A stretch of DNA of 64,000 nucleotides, taken from contig NC_134137.1 in NCBI RefSeq assembly GCF_033958435.1, positions 317,811,501 to 317,875,500 of the forward strand. The letters are read 5' to 3'. Position numbers and translations under genes: made by a program. Below the pieces are notes generated by a model. That model made no database searches. It had not been told where the DNA came from and saw only the letters and a list, made by a program, of their open reading frames with translations. The stretch's first letter is position 1. Every line of letters starts with the position of its first letter. This DNA comes from Carettochelys insculpta. Taxonomy: Eukaryota; Chordata; Testudines; Carettochelyidae. Positions 1-10,591 of this stretch are shown one piece after another.

Positions 1-1670
1 ATGATATCCACATCCTTTGCATCTTCCACAGCCTCCGCTGTCATCATACAAAGCATTGCAAAATTTTCTAGGTGAATTATACTTTCTTTTTCAACCTTCC
101 TCTGTAACATCTACCTACCTAAGGGACTTCTATGGGAAACCTTCCAACCCCCTCCCACCCTGCCCCACATTGCTCTAAATGAGTGCTTTACAAGTTATTT
201 ATCCCCACAACACTCCTGCAGGGTAAGGAGGGACCACTATCCCTATTTTCAAGATGGTGAACTAAAGCACAGAAGAAATAAGTGATTGTATGAAGGTAAC
301 ATAAGGACACAATGGCAGAGCTGGGAACTGAGCCCAGGTCTCCCAAGTCCCAGCCCAATTTTCACATCCTAAAATAACATCTTAACCACTGGTCTTTTAC
401 TTTTGCATATGCTGGACTCTCTAGATGTAAGGTACAGAATATAATGGACTGATCTGGAATGAGGACTCATGGGTATACTCAGTGAGGTCCAGATGAATGT
501 AGGATGTCCTACAGAAATCTCCATTACAGTGAATTGGTTCTGTCCTGAGGGACGTGTTGTAACTTGCAGAACCAGCCAACTTTAGAGCTACTTTTAGACT
601 AACCACTTAACTTTTGGAAGATCCCACCAGGGACAGGGCTGATGACAGAATGCTCCAGGACTTGGGCAATATGTATGTGGGTAAATGGGGCAGGGGATGG
701 AGGCAGGGTGGTGGCTCCAGACCTCCAGGAAGGAGCCAGGTCTCAGGCAGGAAAGGTAGGTCTAGGAGCAACCAGGTCTCAACAGTGCCTGGAGCATGCT
801 GGATCTTCCCCAGCAAGCTCTCAGCACTTCCCAAACTGCACCGTGTGGGTTCCAGTGATTGAATCAGAGAGACTTATTTGAAGCCATCAGATTTATCATC
901 ACTGCTATTATCTTGTCCTGCAAACTCTGTAAATCAGTTGTAATGAATATGTATAAATTAGCCAATTAATACCTTTCTTCATTTCTTAATATATTACTAA
1001 ACCTTTTGCTTTTAGTTATTAAAGGAATTGGCTACAGACTGATACTTGGCACCTTCTAAAGTATACGCATTGACCCCAGACAGTGGCTGATCCTTTGGGA
1101 TTAGAAGAACCTTGTCATAAAGACCAGATGTCCAAGCTGGTGATAGGGCCTGAGTTGCCTGAAGGGACTGTGTTTTCAGCTTCTTGTTATCCAGTGTGGT
1201 GATGCAGGAGTTAAGTTATGTTATTGGCTTGATGAACTCTAATGACAGAATTGGTTTTTTTTTTATCATATTGTTATGAAATCGGGATTCTCCCCTGAGA
1301 TTCACACCAAGCATTGGTCACTTCACCTCTCAGGGAGGTGGAGTATCTACACTTATGGGAGAATTCTTCCCATCAAGTATGGTTTTCACTGAGACTCAGC
1401 TTCAGATGTGTGGCCTAGCATTTTAAGTGTATAGAAGTCATTAGGTTCTAAATGCCTAAATCAGTGCCTTTTTTTTGTTAAAAAGAAGCTCTATGGTTGG
1501 GGCTGCCGAGGTGCCCGTTTTCAGTACTAGCAAGTATTGGCACTTAAAAAGCACTGCTTAAATCTGATTTTCAAAAGTGACTTAAGGGTCATCTGTGAAG
1601 GACAGTCAGGAAAGTTAATGAGTTAACTAAAGTTGTAAATTTAAAACTGATTAGTTAAGATACATTCATC
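1..1670. other. Unannotated AT-rich DNA
   Basis: I see no coding pattern, transposon end or RNA gene here. The short open frames around 607-881 overlap on both strands and have no recognisable motif, so I treat them as chance. Confidence 0.5.
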
Positions 1671-1678
1671 TCTTGTGT

Positions 1679-1765
1679 GGACACTCTCATTCAGAATTAA
1701 AGTGGTTTTATTTCAGTTAGCTTAGTTCACTGAAGTGGAAACTTTAATTCTGACCAAGAGTGTCC
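1679..1765. mobile_element. Fold-back MITE core
   Basis: The arm at 1679-1703 is matched by its near reverse complement at 1741-1765, around a ~37-bp spacer. The inverted arms carry the words GGACACTCTCATTCAG and CTGACCAAGAGTGTCC. The outer limits are unclear; flanking TTAACT/AGTTAA words at about 1621 and 1785 suggest an element of roughly 200 bp. The superfamily is not identified. Confidence 0.5.
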
Positions 1766-2610
1766 AAATAGGTGTTTAATATAGTTTAACTAATTCACTT
1801 TAAATTCACACTATTCATTAACTCAGATTAATTTACCTGATTGTCTCTGGGTAGACAAGCCTTTATGTTCCTAAGTCACTTAGGTGCCTCTGAAATGTTT
1901 ACTTCTGGTCTCATACTTGGAGTATAATACTTAAAATTAACCTGAATTTCAGATCAGCAACAAATGGACAAACTTAAAAAATGTATGTGGGTGTTTTGTC
2001 TTTAGTTGGTTTGGTATGAAGGTTTGGGTGTCTATTGTTATTAACGTCTCCCTTCCATTTAAATTCAAGAACAACATTTTCTATAAAAAACAGCTCATTT
2101 GTTCCTTTGAGCAAAAGTTAAAATGTAGTGGTTACCAGCACACCATCAGTTTAATCCTTCAAATGGGTATAACTTCTCAGGACCAGTTAGGCAAAATTAG
2201 GGTCCCCTGCAAAGTTTTTCATTTGTGTTACTTACCACCAGGTGCAAAGCCCCAAAATTAGTATCTAACACCTCCCTACATGGAACTTAATACTGGCAGC
2301 TGGGCATGAGAGGGTACAGTCTTCTCAAGGTGGAAGAGGTCGTGAGTGACTGGAAATGTGCCCAAATCTAATTCTGTGTAGTGAAGGGTTGATTAAAGTT
2401 TCTTGTTACAAAGGTGGCACATCAATACTTTTTCCTAGCTAAGGGAGACATACGGAAACATACTGTTGGTTGGTACTGCCATAAGTGCACTACATTCTAG
2501 CACACCAGAATGCATACAGTGGTCTCTCCTCGGGATAGATTTACACAGCAAAGTTATTTTTAAATAACAGATGTTATTTCAAAATAACTGTCCTCATGGC
2601 TACACAACAC

Positions 2611-3044
2611 GGCCATGTCTACACTAGCCCAAAACTTCGAAATGGCCATGCAAATGGCCATTGCAAAGTTTACTAATGAAGCGCTGAAATACATATTCAG
2701 TGCCTCATTAGCATGCGGGCAGCTGCGGCACTTCGAAATTGATGCGGCTCACCGCCGCGCGGCTCGTCCAGACGGGGCCCTTTTTGAAAGGACCCCGCCT
2801 ACTTCGAAGTCCCCTTATTCCTATGAGCAGATAGGAATAAGGGGACTTCAAAGTAGCTGGGGGCCTTTAAAAAGGAGCTCCATCGGGAAGAGCCGTGCGG
2901 CGGTGAGCCGCGTCAATTTCGAAGTGCCACGGCCGCCCGCATGCTAATGAGGTGCTGAATATGTATTTCAGCGCTTCATTAGTAAACTTCAAAATGGCCA
3001 TTTGCATGGCCATTTCAAAGTTTTTGGCTAGTGTAGACGTAGCC
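2611..3044. mobile_element. Family A palindromic Harbinger-type MITE (A1)
   Basis: The element begins GGCCATGTCTACACTAGCCC and ends with the reverse complement of GGCTACGTCTACACTAGCC. It is flanked by the 3-bp direct repeat CAC (2608-2610 and 3045-3047). The two halves are reverse complements over almost their full length: an AAATGGCCATGCAAATGGCC block sits near the left end and its partner near the right. There is no coding capacity of its own. The open frames across it are products of the palindrome. A 3-bp duplication and this terminus fit PIF/Harbinger; the assignment is inference. Confidence 0.75.
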
Positions 3045-3161
3045 CACAACTGCTATTTTGAAATAATTTTGAAATAGCGATTGGCTTATTTTGAAATTGC
3101 TAAACCTCATTGCTTGAGGAGTAATGACTATTTCAAAATAAGTGCTGTTAATACAGACCGT

Positions 3162-3591
3162 GGCCACACTAGCCCCTCCTTTCAGAAGGGCTATGGTAAT
3201 ACGGCACTTTAGAATATGCTAATAAGGCACTGTCATGAATATGCAGCATCTCATTAGCATCATTGCGGCTGTATTCGCTTTGAAACTGCCGGTTTTGAAA
3301 CACACACTGCCTGTGTCCCTGGGGACCTTTCAAAATGGCCCCCTGATTTCAAACACCCCTTTTTCCCATCTGGTTTTGGGAAGAAGGGGCTTTTGAAATT
3401 GGGGGGGGGCATTTCAAAAGGCCCCCAGCTACATGGGCAGCATGCATTTCAAAACCAGCAGTTTCAAAGAGAGCTTGGCCAGTGTTATGCTAACGAGGTG
3501 CTGCATATTCATGGCAGTGCCTTATTAGCATATTCCGAAGATCCACATTATCATAGGCTTTCTGAAAGGCGGGATTAGTGTGGCCATGGCC
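3162..3591. mobile_element. Family C Harbinger-type MITE (C1)
   Basis: Inverted ends (GGCCACACTAGCCCCTCC on the left, the complementary form ending TAGTGTGGCCATGGCC on the right) enclose paired blocks containing GCTAATAAGGCACTG and CATCTCATTAGCAT. The centre pairs around CTGGTTTTGGGAAGAAGGGG. It sits inside the older family E element and is non-coding. Confidence 0.65.
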
Positions 3592-3989
3592 ATAGGGAAC
3601 AGAGCCTATTTAGAAATAAGCCATAGTATGACCAGTGCTTTCGAGGAGAGGCAATCTCCCCTAAGTAGGCAAGAAATACTTAAAAGCTGGGTCTACATGT
3701 GACCACCCTTTAGAAAGGGTGAAAATCAACATTCGGCAGTTGAAATAGTGGCCATCAAAAGGGAGCGACCTGACACCATTAGCATATGGATAGGTCGATC
3801 TGCTCTTTTGAAGCCCTGCTGTGGTCTTTTGAAAGGAAGCATCTACATGGCTCCAAGCCCTCTTTCAAAAGAAAGGAGGCAGGAAATGCCACAGACAGGG
3901 TCCCATGACTGACAAGCCCTTCCGGGGCTGTGGTCATCTACTCCCTTAATGGTCCCCTCCCTCCACCCTCCACTCCTCATGAGCTGAGT

Positions 3990-4503
3990 GCTGCCCAGCT
4001 GTTCTCAGCCTGGCACAGCCAACTCGTGCTCCAAGATGGAGGCACAGAAGCAGCTCCTGCAGGAAGACACCTTCATCATGAACATCCTACTGGAAGTGCT
4101 CTGCACCATTGCCACAGCAGCACCTGATCTCATTGGGTGGCTGGGTGGTCCCCCAGGGCTGTGGCGCCCCCCTGCCCTGGGGACTGACTGGTGCCCTCCC
4201 ACCAGTGCCCCAGTGCCTCTGGACCCACCCCAGCAGCACTGACTGTTGGGGGTGCCTGGTGCTGGGGAAGGCGGGAGAGGAAAGGTGGCTCTGGTACTTC
4301 TGCATGTTGAGGCAGACCTTTGAGGAACTCTGCCACTGGCTCCCCCTACACTCCAACACCAGGACACCTACATGTGACCCGCTCTCACCCTGGAGAACTG
4401 GGTCACAATCACCATCTGGCAACTGGCCACCCAGGACTCCTACTGCTCCATGGGACAACAGTTTGGGGTGGGCAAGGTCACCATCAGGGCTGTACTTCTA
4501 AAG
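3990..4503 (+). pseudogene. Harbinger (HARBI1-like) transposase, exon 1 remnant
   Basis: The clearest part is about 4410-4500, which reads ITIWQLATQDSYCSMG followed by QQFGVGKVTIRAVLLK. This matches the helix-turn-helix-like block that precedes the catalytic core in HARBI1-family transposases (usual form SYRSVGNQFGVGKSTV). Upstream, WLWYFCMLRQTFEELCHWL at about 4280-4335 corresponds to the WLQNFRMRKATFLELC block, with a frameshift between the two. The block ends at AAG followed by GTAAGG, a good splice donor. No downstream exon with the DDE residues was found, so no active enzyme could be made from this copy. Confidence 0.6.
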
Positions 4504-4519
4504 GTAAGGCAGGCCCAGG

Positions 4520-5838
4520 TTACATACCCACCACAGGCAGGTGGGGGGCCAGGAGGAGGGGAAGCCCTTGTCTGCAGGGGCCAGGCAGGGGGCAGGCTGG
4601 GGGCAGCAGAAGCAGGCTCTGAGGGAGGGCAGCCAGGGTGGCCAGGAGGCAGGCCACATTGGCCACATGCTTCTGGTGCATCGTGCCAATGCCCTCCAGG
4701 GTGTTCAGCAGATTCTTCCATGTGACTGTCCACCACTCCAGCCTGGCCTCCACGAGCTGCAGTTGACCCTCAGCCATCTCAGCCTGGTGGTAGCTGGCTG
4801 GGTCTTCTTCTGCCTGGAGGGGGGCTCTCCAGCTGAGGCCCCGATGCTGCATGGTGTGGGGCCTGGCCACCCTCAACTTCCACCAGGGGGGTCTGAGGGA
4901 CCAGAGATGGCGCAGGGCTCTTGTGGCCCATGGATGGTGCAGTTGTATGGAGAGAGGGACAGTGTGTCAGTAACTTATTACAGCCTGCAGGGGGTCTGGC
5001 CATGGGCTACCTCCCATGGGGCACCTGCCCCCCTCTTGGTTGGGCATCCCATCTGACAGCACAGTGGCCTGGGGTGTTCTCAGATGGGTGGGCCTTCCCA
5101 GCCCATCGTGCATGGTCCCCAGGCACTGTCCAGCATTGACCAGCCGCTACCCCATGTGCGGCTCATGGCGCTGTCCACTGGGGGTGGGTGCTGGCCATCA
5201 CCAGCAGGCTGCCATGGGGTGCCATGTACCATGGCAGGCCAGCATGTGTGTGGCCCAGGACCACTGCTCCTGTGTGCAGTCACCTGGCTGGTATGTCACC
5301 CCGACCCCATGGACTGGGTGCATGCCCTGCTGTGTATGTACCGGAGGGTCCCTTGGCAACATCCAGGGATGCCTGGCTCCCGGTCACCCAGCTGGACAAG
5401 CGGGAGGAGATGTAGATTGTGATGTCCCCCTCCACACTCGACCACTCAGTGATCACGTTGGCCTCCTGGGTCCCCAGTCCGGGCTGTTCCTCCACTTCTG
5501 GTTGTGGCTCCTCCACAGATGTATCTAGGAGCACATGGTGTGGGGAGCTGTCCCAGGGCCCCAGAATGCTCCAGAGCTCCTTGCAGTAGACGCAGGTAGC
5601 TGGGGCTGCCCTGGAGTGGCCGGCCTTGTCCTGGGCCCAGGCACAGCCCTAATGAAGTTCTTTTACTTTTGAACGTACTTGCTTGGCAGTACGCTCTGGA
5701 TGGTCCCTTGTCAGGAGGCTCTGGCCCAAGCTGATGAATGCTACAGCATTTTGCTGCTTGATCCCCATCTCATGGAGGACCTCATCCTCTTTCCAGAGGC
5801 TCAGGAGGTCCTGCAGCTCCTGCTCCGTCCAGGAGGTG
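4520..5838 (-). pseudogene. Harbinger Myb/SANT-like accessory protein, fossil
   Basis: Reading the minus strand from 5838, the N-terminus gives SWTEQELQDLLSLWKEDEV and continues with RTAKQVRSKVKELH before a stop at about 5650. The spaced tryptophans and the VRSKVKEL helix are typical of the Myb/SANT-like domain that Harbinger elements encode to bring transposase to the DNA. Further on, PATCVYCKELWSILGPW (about 5600-5540) and an acidic stretch VEEPQPEVEEQPG follow in other frames. The C-terminal part (4876-4520) is glutamine/leucine-rich (AEMAEGQLQLVEARLEW) and looks coiled-coil. Stops and frame changes make it a pseudogene. Confidence 0.6.
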
Positions 5839-6369
5839 GGCCATTGTTTTTTTTCCCAGCCAGAACCCTAGGAGCCTTGTGGGGGCTGGATTGGGGGGCC
5901 CGGGGGCTCATGCAGGGGCTGTGTGCTAGCCGTCATGGCTTGCTGCTGCTCCTGGGCTTCACTCAGAGCATGCAGCTGGAGTTTGCCCTGGGGCTACTCC
6001 TAGTACACTCTCAACTTCCTTCCATGGGGTTCCTGTGTGCATGCTTCTTTAAGGTGGCTGGATGCAGGGATCATAGAGTCCTGCTGCTGCCAGCTGGAGT
6101 GGCCCTGTGCTCCAGCTTACAGGCACCATGGTGGACCCTTCTTTTGAAAAAGCGGGATGTGGAGCGTCTACACGTGCACTCTTTTGATCTAGTTTTTCGA
6201 AAGAGGACAACCTTCCTGATATGGGATTGAGGATCAGATTTTGACATCTCCACCCTTTTCTTTCACTTTTCTTTTGAAAGACAGTGTTGCACGCGTAGAC
6301 ACTCCTCCTGTTCTTTTGAAAGAGGGCCACACATTTTGATGTTTTGTGCATGTGTAGACACAGCTTTAG

Positions 6370-6820
6370 TGATATGTGCCCCTTCTGAGACACACCTCCT
6401 GAAGCTGCAGGTTTGGTGATTTGTCTGAATTCTCTCTCTATTATGCAATGCAGGAAATAATGCAGTGTTTGAGCTGTGCCACTACATATACAATACTCTG
6501 TGTGGTTATAAGGAACTGCATGAGTCAGTCCAATCTGTTGTGCCTCTTATTGTCATTTCTTTTAATTCAGTTTCAATTTACAAGGTTGACACCTTTTGAG
6601 CACTGATATTCTTGTATGCTTCATGCACAGCAAGGAGATACAGCTGATTTTATGTATCGTGCTTCTTGCTGATTCACAAAAGTATTTGGTTCAAGCAATG
6701 CGTAGCAAGTGTTTGTTCTAAAAGCTGTGATTATGCTGCATTGACAACTAAAAGCCAGAAAATCTAAATAATCTTACTGTATCCAATACTCCCTCAGTCA
6801 GAAGATAGGCAGCTCAGGGG
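6370..6820. other. Nothing recognised
   Basis: AT-rich sequence with no transposon ends, tandem repeats or exon-like frames that I can support. Confidence 0.4.
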
Positions 6821-7018
6821 GTAGCCATATTAGTCTGTAGCTTCCCAAAAAGCAAACAAGCAAACAAACAAACAAAAAACCCAAGCAGTTCTATAGCACC
6901 TTAAAGACTAACAATTTTACTTATTAGGTAATGAGCTTTCACCGGTCTGATGAAGTGGGTCTTACCCACGAAAGCTAGTTACCTACCAAATGAAATTGTT
7001 AGTCTTCCAGGCACTACA
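6821..7018 (+). repeat. SINE-like interspersed repeat, copy 1
   Basis: The unit starts GTAGCCATATTAGTCTGTAG, has an A/C-rich (CAAA)n stretch near 6845-6880, then TATAGCACCTTAAAGACTAA. It continues through TGATGAAGTGGGTCTTACCC to a partner of the earlier block, in which TTGTTAGTCTT is the inverse of AAGACTAACAA. This layout is common in reptile genomes. I am not sure of the formal family name. A second, shorter copy lies at 43712-43800 in the opposite orientation. Confidence 0.6.
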
Positions 7019-7019
7019 C

Positions 7020-7675
7020 TGTTGATAGAAATGTTTCCTCAAATTGACTCACTTGTGTTTGCAAGGTGTATACGTGTATGATTTTATTTTTAATGGCTTA
7101 GGTTTTAAGTTAATGATAGATGCTGGCATTAAAGATATTTGGCAACTAGACTCTACTATTTACTGAAGCTGGGTGAGGAACGGCTTGGAGAGAGTAAGTG
7201 TAAGCTCATCTGTATTGCCTGAGCATTTCCCCAAACTAGAGAAGAGAGGAGAATTCAGTTTCCATGCACATCAGGGCTTGGTCTTTCTGCTGAGACTGAA
7301 AACAGATTTGCAGAGTTCCTACAGATTTATTAGGAATTAAACCAATACAGATCCACCTAAATTGAATGGGTTTCCACAAAAATTACACCTAATTCTTTAT
7401 TGCTGGCAGTGGGCACAAATCCACTAAGTCACTAGAGAATTTCAAAGACAACAAATCCTTTCTAGAAGATGTTTTTGAACTAATCTGTAGAACCCTCTTC
7501 CTGGGACTATAACTCTCCATTAAATGCTTTAAGTAGGTGGTTTTGTATTACAAAAGCCTTTTTTTATTACAGTAGTACCTGGAATCAACATCATGGCCAC
7601 CTTGTAATAAGTACAATACACAAAAATAAAAGAACGTGCTCCTGCTCTCAGGAGCTTACACGGAAGAGATGTTTC
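7020..7675. other. Nothing recognised
   Basis: AT-rich sequence. Short T-runs near 7558-7570 but no supported gene or repeat. Confidence 0.4.
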
Positions 7676-7679
7676 ACTG

Positions 7680-8342
7680 GGTTAGGCAAGGGGTGACCAC
7701 ATTGCCCTATGGCAAATGTGGAACACTGGCCTCTGGAGATGAGGGGCTGCTGTCCCTTTTCAGGAATCCTTGGTGATGGGGGTGGCTGCCCCATGGTTAG
7801 GCACTAGGAATATGGGGTCCCCAGCCGCCCAATGAGGAGGAGCAGAGAATGAGGGCTCTCCAACCTCCTTGCAGGGGTGAGTGTGTGTGTGTGTGCTGAG
7901 AATAGGAGCTCTGCAGCCTCCGGGTAAGGGGACCAGGGAATGTGACAACCACCCCATGGCAGGGATTCCTGGTGGCAGAGGCTGCTGTGCTGCCAGAGAA
8001 CAGGGCTACCGCCTTGCAGAGGAGCTTACCCGGAGCAGTAGTTGCCTCCCCAAGGTGCAGGATGCCAGGAAACAAGGCAGCTGCCCTATGGCAGAGCTCC
8101 CCTGCAGCAGGGGCTGCTGCCCTAAGGCACAGGATGCAGGGAACAGGGCAGCTACCGCACAAAGGAGCTCCCTGACAGTGGGGGCTGCTGCCCCAAGACA
8201 CCAGTGCCAGGGAACTGGAGCCCTGAAAAATATGGGACAATTTGCCCATTTTCTTAAAAAACTCAGGACACCTGTGAGATAGCTTAAATAAGGGACTGTC
8301 CGGGGAAAAAACAGGACAAATGGCCACCAAAGTTAGGCATAC
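7680..8342 (-). repeat. Degenerate ~70-bp minisatellite inside a repeat element
   Basis: Imperfect units carrying GCCAGGGAACAGGGCAGCT-like and GGGGCTGCTGCC-like words recur with starts near 7931, 7992, 8063, 8133 and 8204, a spacing of about 61-72 bp; more degraded units continue leftwards to about 7690. The right flank (8225-8342) reads TATGGGACAATTTGCCC and GGGACTGTCC, and the left edge has GGTGACCACATTGCCC, so the array may be the inside of a transposon. Open frames on both strands here (7797-8330, 7881-8282) follow from the repeat and do not look like genes. Confidence 0.6.
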
Positions 8343-8639
8343 TAGGGGCTAGTTTACACTATAAATGCTATAGCAGCATAGCTATGTCTGCATGTCTAGT
8401 GAAGATGCTGATGGGCAAGAGATCACTCGTCAGCATAATTAAACCACTTCTGTGAGAGGTGGCAACTAAGTAGGCAGGAGAAACTTTCCCACTGAGACAG
8501 GAATAATGTAGCTGAAGTCAACATACTTAGATCTACTTACTGCCATGTTTTCACAGTGGTATGTTGGCAGGAGATGCTCACTCTCCTGTTGATTCCCCTT
8601 GTAATTCTGGTGGAAGTGGAGTATCAGAGTTGACACTGG

Positions 8640-9069
8640 GGCTGTGACCACACTACCTCCTCCTTTTGGAGGAGCTATGGTAATGAGCCACTTTGACAGA
8701 TGCTAACGAGGCACTACCAAGCGTGTGCAGTGCCTCATTAGCATAATGGTGGCCATGCACTTCAAAAGTGCCAGTTTTGAAACCACACTGATCATGTAGC
8801 TGGGAGCCTTTTGAAATGCCCCCCTGATTTTGAAAGCCCCTTCTTCCCATCTAGTTTTGGGAAGAAGGGGCTTTCAAAATCAGGGGGTCATTTCGAAAGG
8901 CTCCCGGCTACGCAGGTGGCGTGTGTTTTGAAACTGGCACTTTCGAATCACATGAGGCCATCATTATGCTAATGAGGTGCTGCATATTCATGGCAGCACC
9001 TCATTAGCATCTCCTGAAGTGGCTCTTTACCATAGCTCTCCAAAAGGAGAGGGTAGTGTAGCCACAGCC
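8640..9069. mobile_element. Family C Harbinger-type MITE (C2)
   Basis: The ends GGCTGTGACCACACTACC and its degenerate inverse at 9049-9069 are flanked by the 3-bp direct repeat TGG (8637-8639 and 9070-9072). Interior blocks with GCTAACGAGGCACTACC and GGTGCTGCATATTC pair as inverted repeats around a centre at about 8856. Non-coding. Confidence 0.75.
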
Positions 9070-9535
9070 TGGGAGTGATCGGTGGTTGATTTATTGCATC
9101 TGTATTAGACTGGATGCAGTAAACCAAGCCCACTGGACAGATTGCCTTTGATCCAGCTAGCAGTATAGACATATCCTAAGTCTAAATGCTCACAGCACAT
9201 TCAAATACATTTGTTTGCAGCTTGTCTGAGCTGGCACTGTACATGTGTTTATACAGTTATGTTGTAAAATCAGCCCACAGCTCTGGGAACTCATTCATAA
9301 ACATATTTTTGATTTTTTTCGCAAACATGGTATGGTAGGGAGTACCATATCAAGCACTTAGAAGTCTGATAATTCAAATGTTTGTGTCCAAATGCTGTTG
9401 GCATGTGCTGATCAGTGTTTGAGTACTCCAAATACAAAAATCTTAAATGAGGCACCCAAATTAATGATACATTTCCAAAATTAGAGGTCTGGTTGAAGCT
9501 GAGTCAATGTTTTTGTTTTTGTGTGCTGCCCACAG
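9070..9535. other. Nothing recognised
   Basis: AT-rich sequence without transposon ends. Its right edge has a pyrimidine-rich tract (TTTTTGTTTTTGTGTGCTGC) leading into the exon-like segment at 9536. Confidence 0.4.
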
Positions 9536-9637
9536 ATATCATTGTCTGCTGAGAATAAGTGTTTCACAGCCATGACTGGTGTTCAGTTATTTGAAACATG
9601 GATGCATCGTATCCAGAGGGATGCCTATTACATAATG
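9536..9637 (+). CDS. Possible isolated host exon (unidentified)
   Basis: A T-rich tract followed by CCCACAG leads into 102 bases (34 codons, phase 0 at both ends) that are open in one frame and followed by GTAAAT, a fair splice donor. The translation includes SLSAENKCFTAMTGVQLFE and then TWMHRIQRDAYYIM, a mixed, non-repetitive composition with conserved-looking aromatic residues. It overlaps no repeat I recognise, although a MITE begins 40 bp downstream. I do not recognise the protein family. It could equally be chance, because a 34-codon open frame is not rare in AT-rich DNA. Confidence 0.3.
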
Positions 9638-9677
9638 GTAAATACTTCCGAAATGAAAGCTGAAATCTGGACTTTTA

Positions 9678-10150
9678 GGCTGTGTCTACACTATGAGAAA
9701 AAATTGAATTTAAGGGAGTTAGCTTGACATTAAAACATCACTGTCTTCACTGTAAATGTCATTAGCTCTATCTAGTCTGCCCTAATATCAATAACAAAAT
9801 GTTAATGTTAATGGACAGGTATAGCATCGATCTTGAGTTTAAAATGTTGAATAAAGCCTAGTGTGGAAGTGCTATGCCTTTCATTCTAATTTATTAGCCA
9901 CCACAAGTGTCCCATATGTATCCCACAAAGCTATGTGCTGCACCTGGCTCCCAGCTCTCCACTACTAATGGGAGACGGGAAACTGACCAGGGTTGCTGAG
10001 TTGTCAGTTTCCTATGTCTGGAAGCTTGAGAAAGCCAGAAAATTGACCAGGGCCTCTGCACTGTCAGTTTCCCCGGTCCCTCAAGTGGCAGGGAACTGGG
10101 AAACTGACAGCGCTGCTGCACCCAATTTATCTTGTAGTGAAGATGTAGCC
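9678..10150. mobile_element. Harbinger-type non-autonomous element H4
   Basis: The left end GGCTGTGTCTACACTATG and the right end AGTGAAGATGTAGCC are inverted partners flanked by TTA on both sides (9675-9677 and 10151-10153), a classic Harbinger target duplication. The left 200 bp resembles the start of the larger elements at 47694 and 60432 (AATTTAAGGGA words). The right half holds alternating copies of GGGAAACTGACCAG and its inverse, a motif that also occurs inside the element at 60.4-63.4 kb. Confidence 0.75.
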
Positions 10151-10355
10151 TTAGACAGCTAAACAAGTGGTGTGATATTCAAATATGCTGAACACACAGG
10201 AGGTCTCTAACTTTAATGTGCATGTCATGTTTCAAGCTTTACCCACTTATTTAAGTGCATAGGAAAGAATTTACAGATGGATATATGTCAAAGGAGCCTC
10301 AGAGAATTAGACACCTAAGTACCATTGCATGAAATGTGAGTACCTTATTGCTTTA

Positions 10356-10591
10356 GGCTAGGGCTACACTGTAGCCCTTCCTTGAAATAACTCATGCAAA
10401 TTGTGTAAATTATTCCTAGCTACCGTATTTTGAACTTCCTGCTAATCCTTGTCCAATAAGGATTACCAGGAATGAAAGATCATACTGGAAATAGCTCTGC
10501 TATTTTGAGCATGGTGTTTGGCTGTGTGGTTTCTATTCTGGGAATCAAATGTATCCCAAAATAGAAACTATAGTTTAGTGTAGCCTCAGCC
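10356..10591. mobile_element. Short MITE with GGCTA...TAGCC ends
   Basis: GGCTAGGGCTACACTGTAGC on the left pairs loosely with AGTGTAGCCTCAGCC on the right. TTA precedes it and TCA follows, so the duplication is imperfect. The centre has the inverted pair CCTGCTAATCCTTGTCC / GGATTACCAGG. Non-coding; Harbinger-like by its ends only. Confidence 0.5.

Larger units (their letters stand above)
2535..3660. mobile_element. Family E MITE, split by two younger MITEs
   Basis: This old element is rich in TATTTTGAAATAA-type words, seen at 2540-2605, 3045-3160 and 3592-3660. Its middle is interrupted twice, by elements at 2611-3044 and 3162-3591. A related E-family element lies at 11562-12618 and shares the word GAGCCTATTTAGAAA with 3600-3620. 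The ends of this copy are degraded, so the borders are approximate. Confidence 0.5.
3683..6365. mobile_element. Harbinger remnant H1 (two genes, internally deleted)
   Basis: The left end AGCTGGGTCTACATGTG and the right end GCATGTGTAGACACAGCT form a degenerate inverted pair about 2.7 kb apart. Inside lie a transposase first exon on + (about 3990-4503) and a Myb/SANT-like gene on - (about 5838 down to 4520), converging within ~20 bp. PIF/Harbinger transposons characteristically carry a DDE transposase and a Myb-like accessory protein, so the pair supports the class. The DDE catalytic exon is absent, probably by internal deletion. The TSD is not certain. Confidence 0.65.

Noticed and set aside
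2615..3049. Similar proteins on both strands (EMAMQMAIAKFTNEALKYIF type), also at 36151-36607 and 49237-49456
   Set aside because: They arise because the family A MITE is a palindrome. The same peptide appears wherever the TTCGAAATGGCCAT arm is read; no gene is implied.
4005..4622. Several overlapping open frames of 60-130 codons on both strands
   Set aside because: Only the frames with HARBI1-like blocks (4280-4500 +) and the Myb C-terminal part (- from 4876) fit a family. The rest are shadows in GC-rich transposon DNA.
7797..8330. 177-codon minus-strand frame
   Set aside because: It lies in a degenerate minisatellite and its composition follows the repeat unit.
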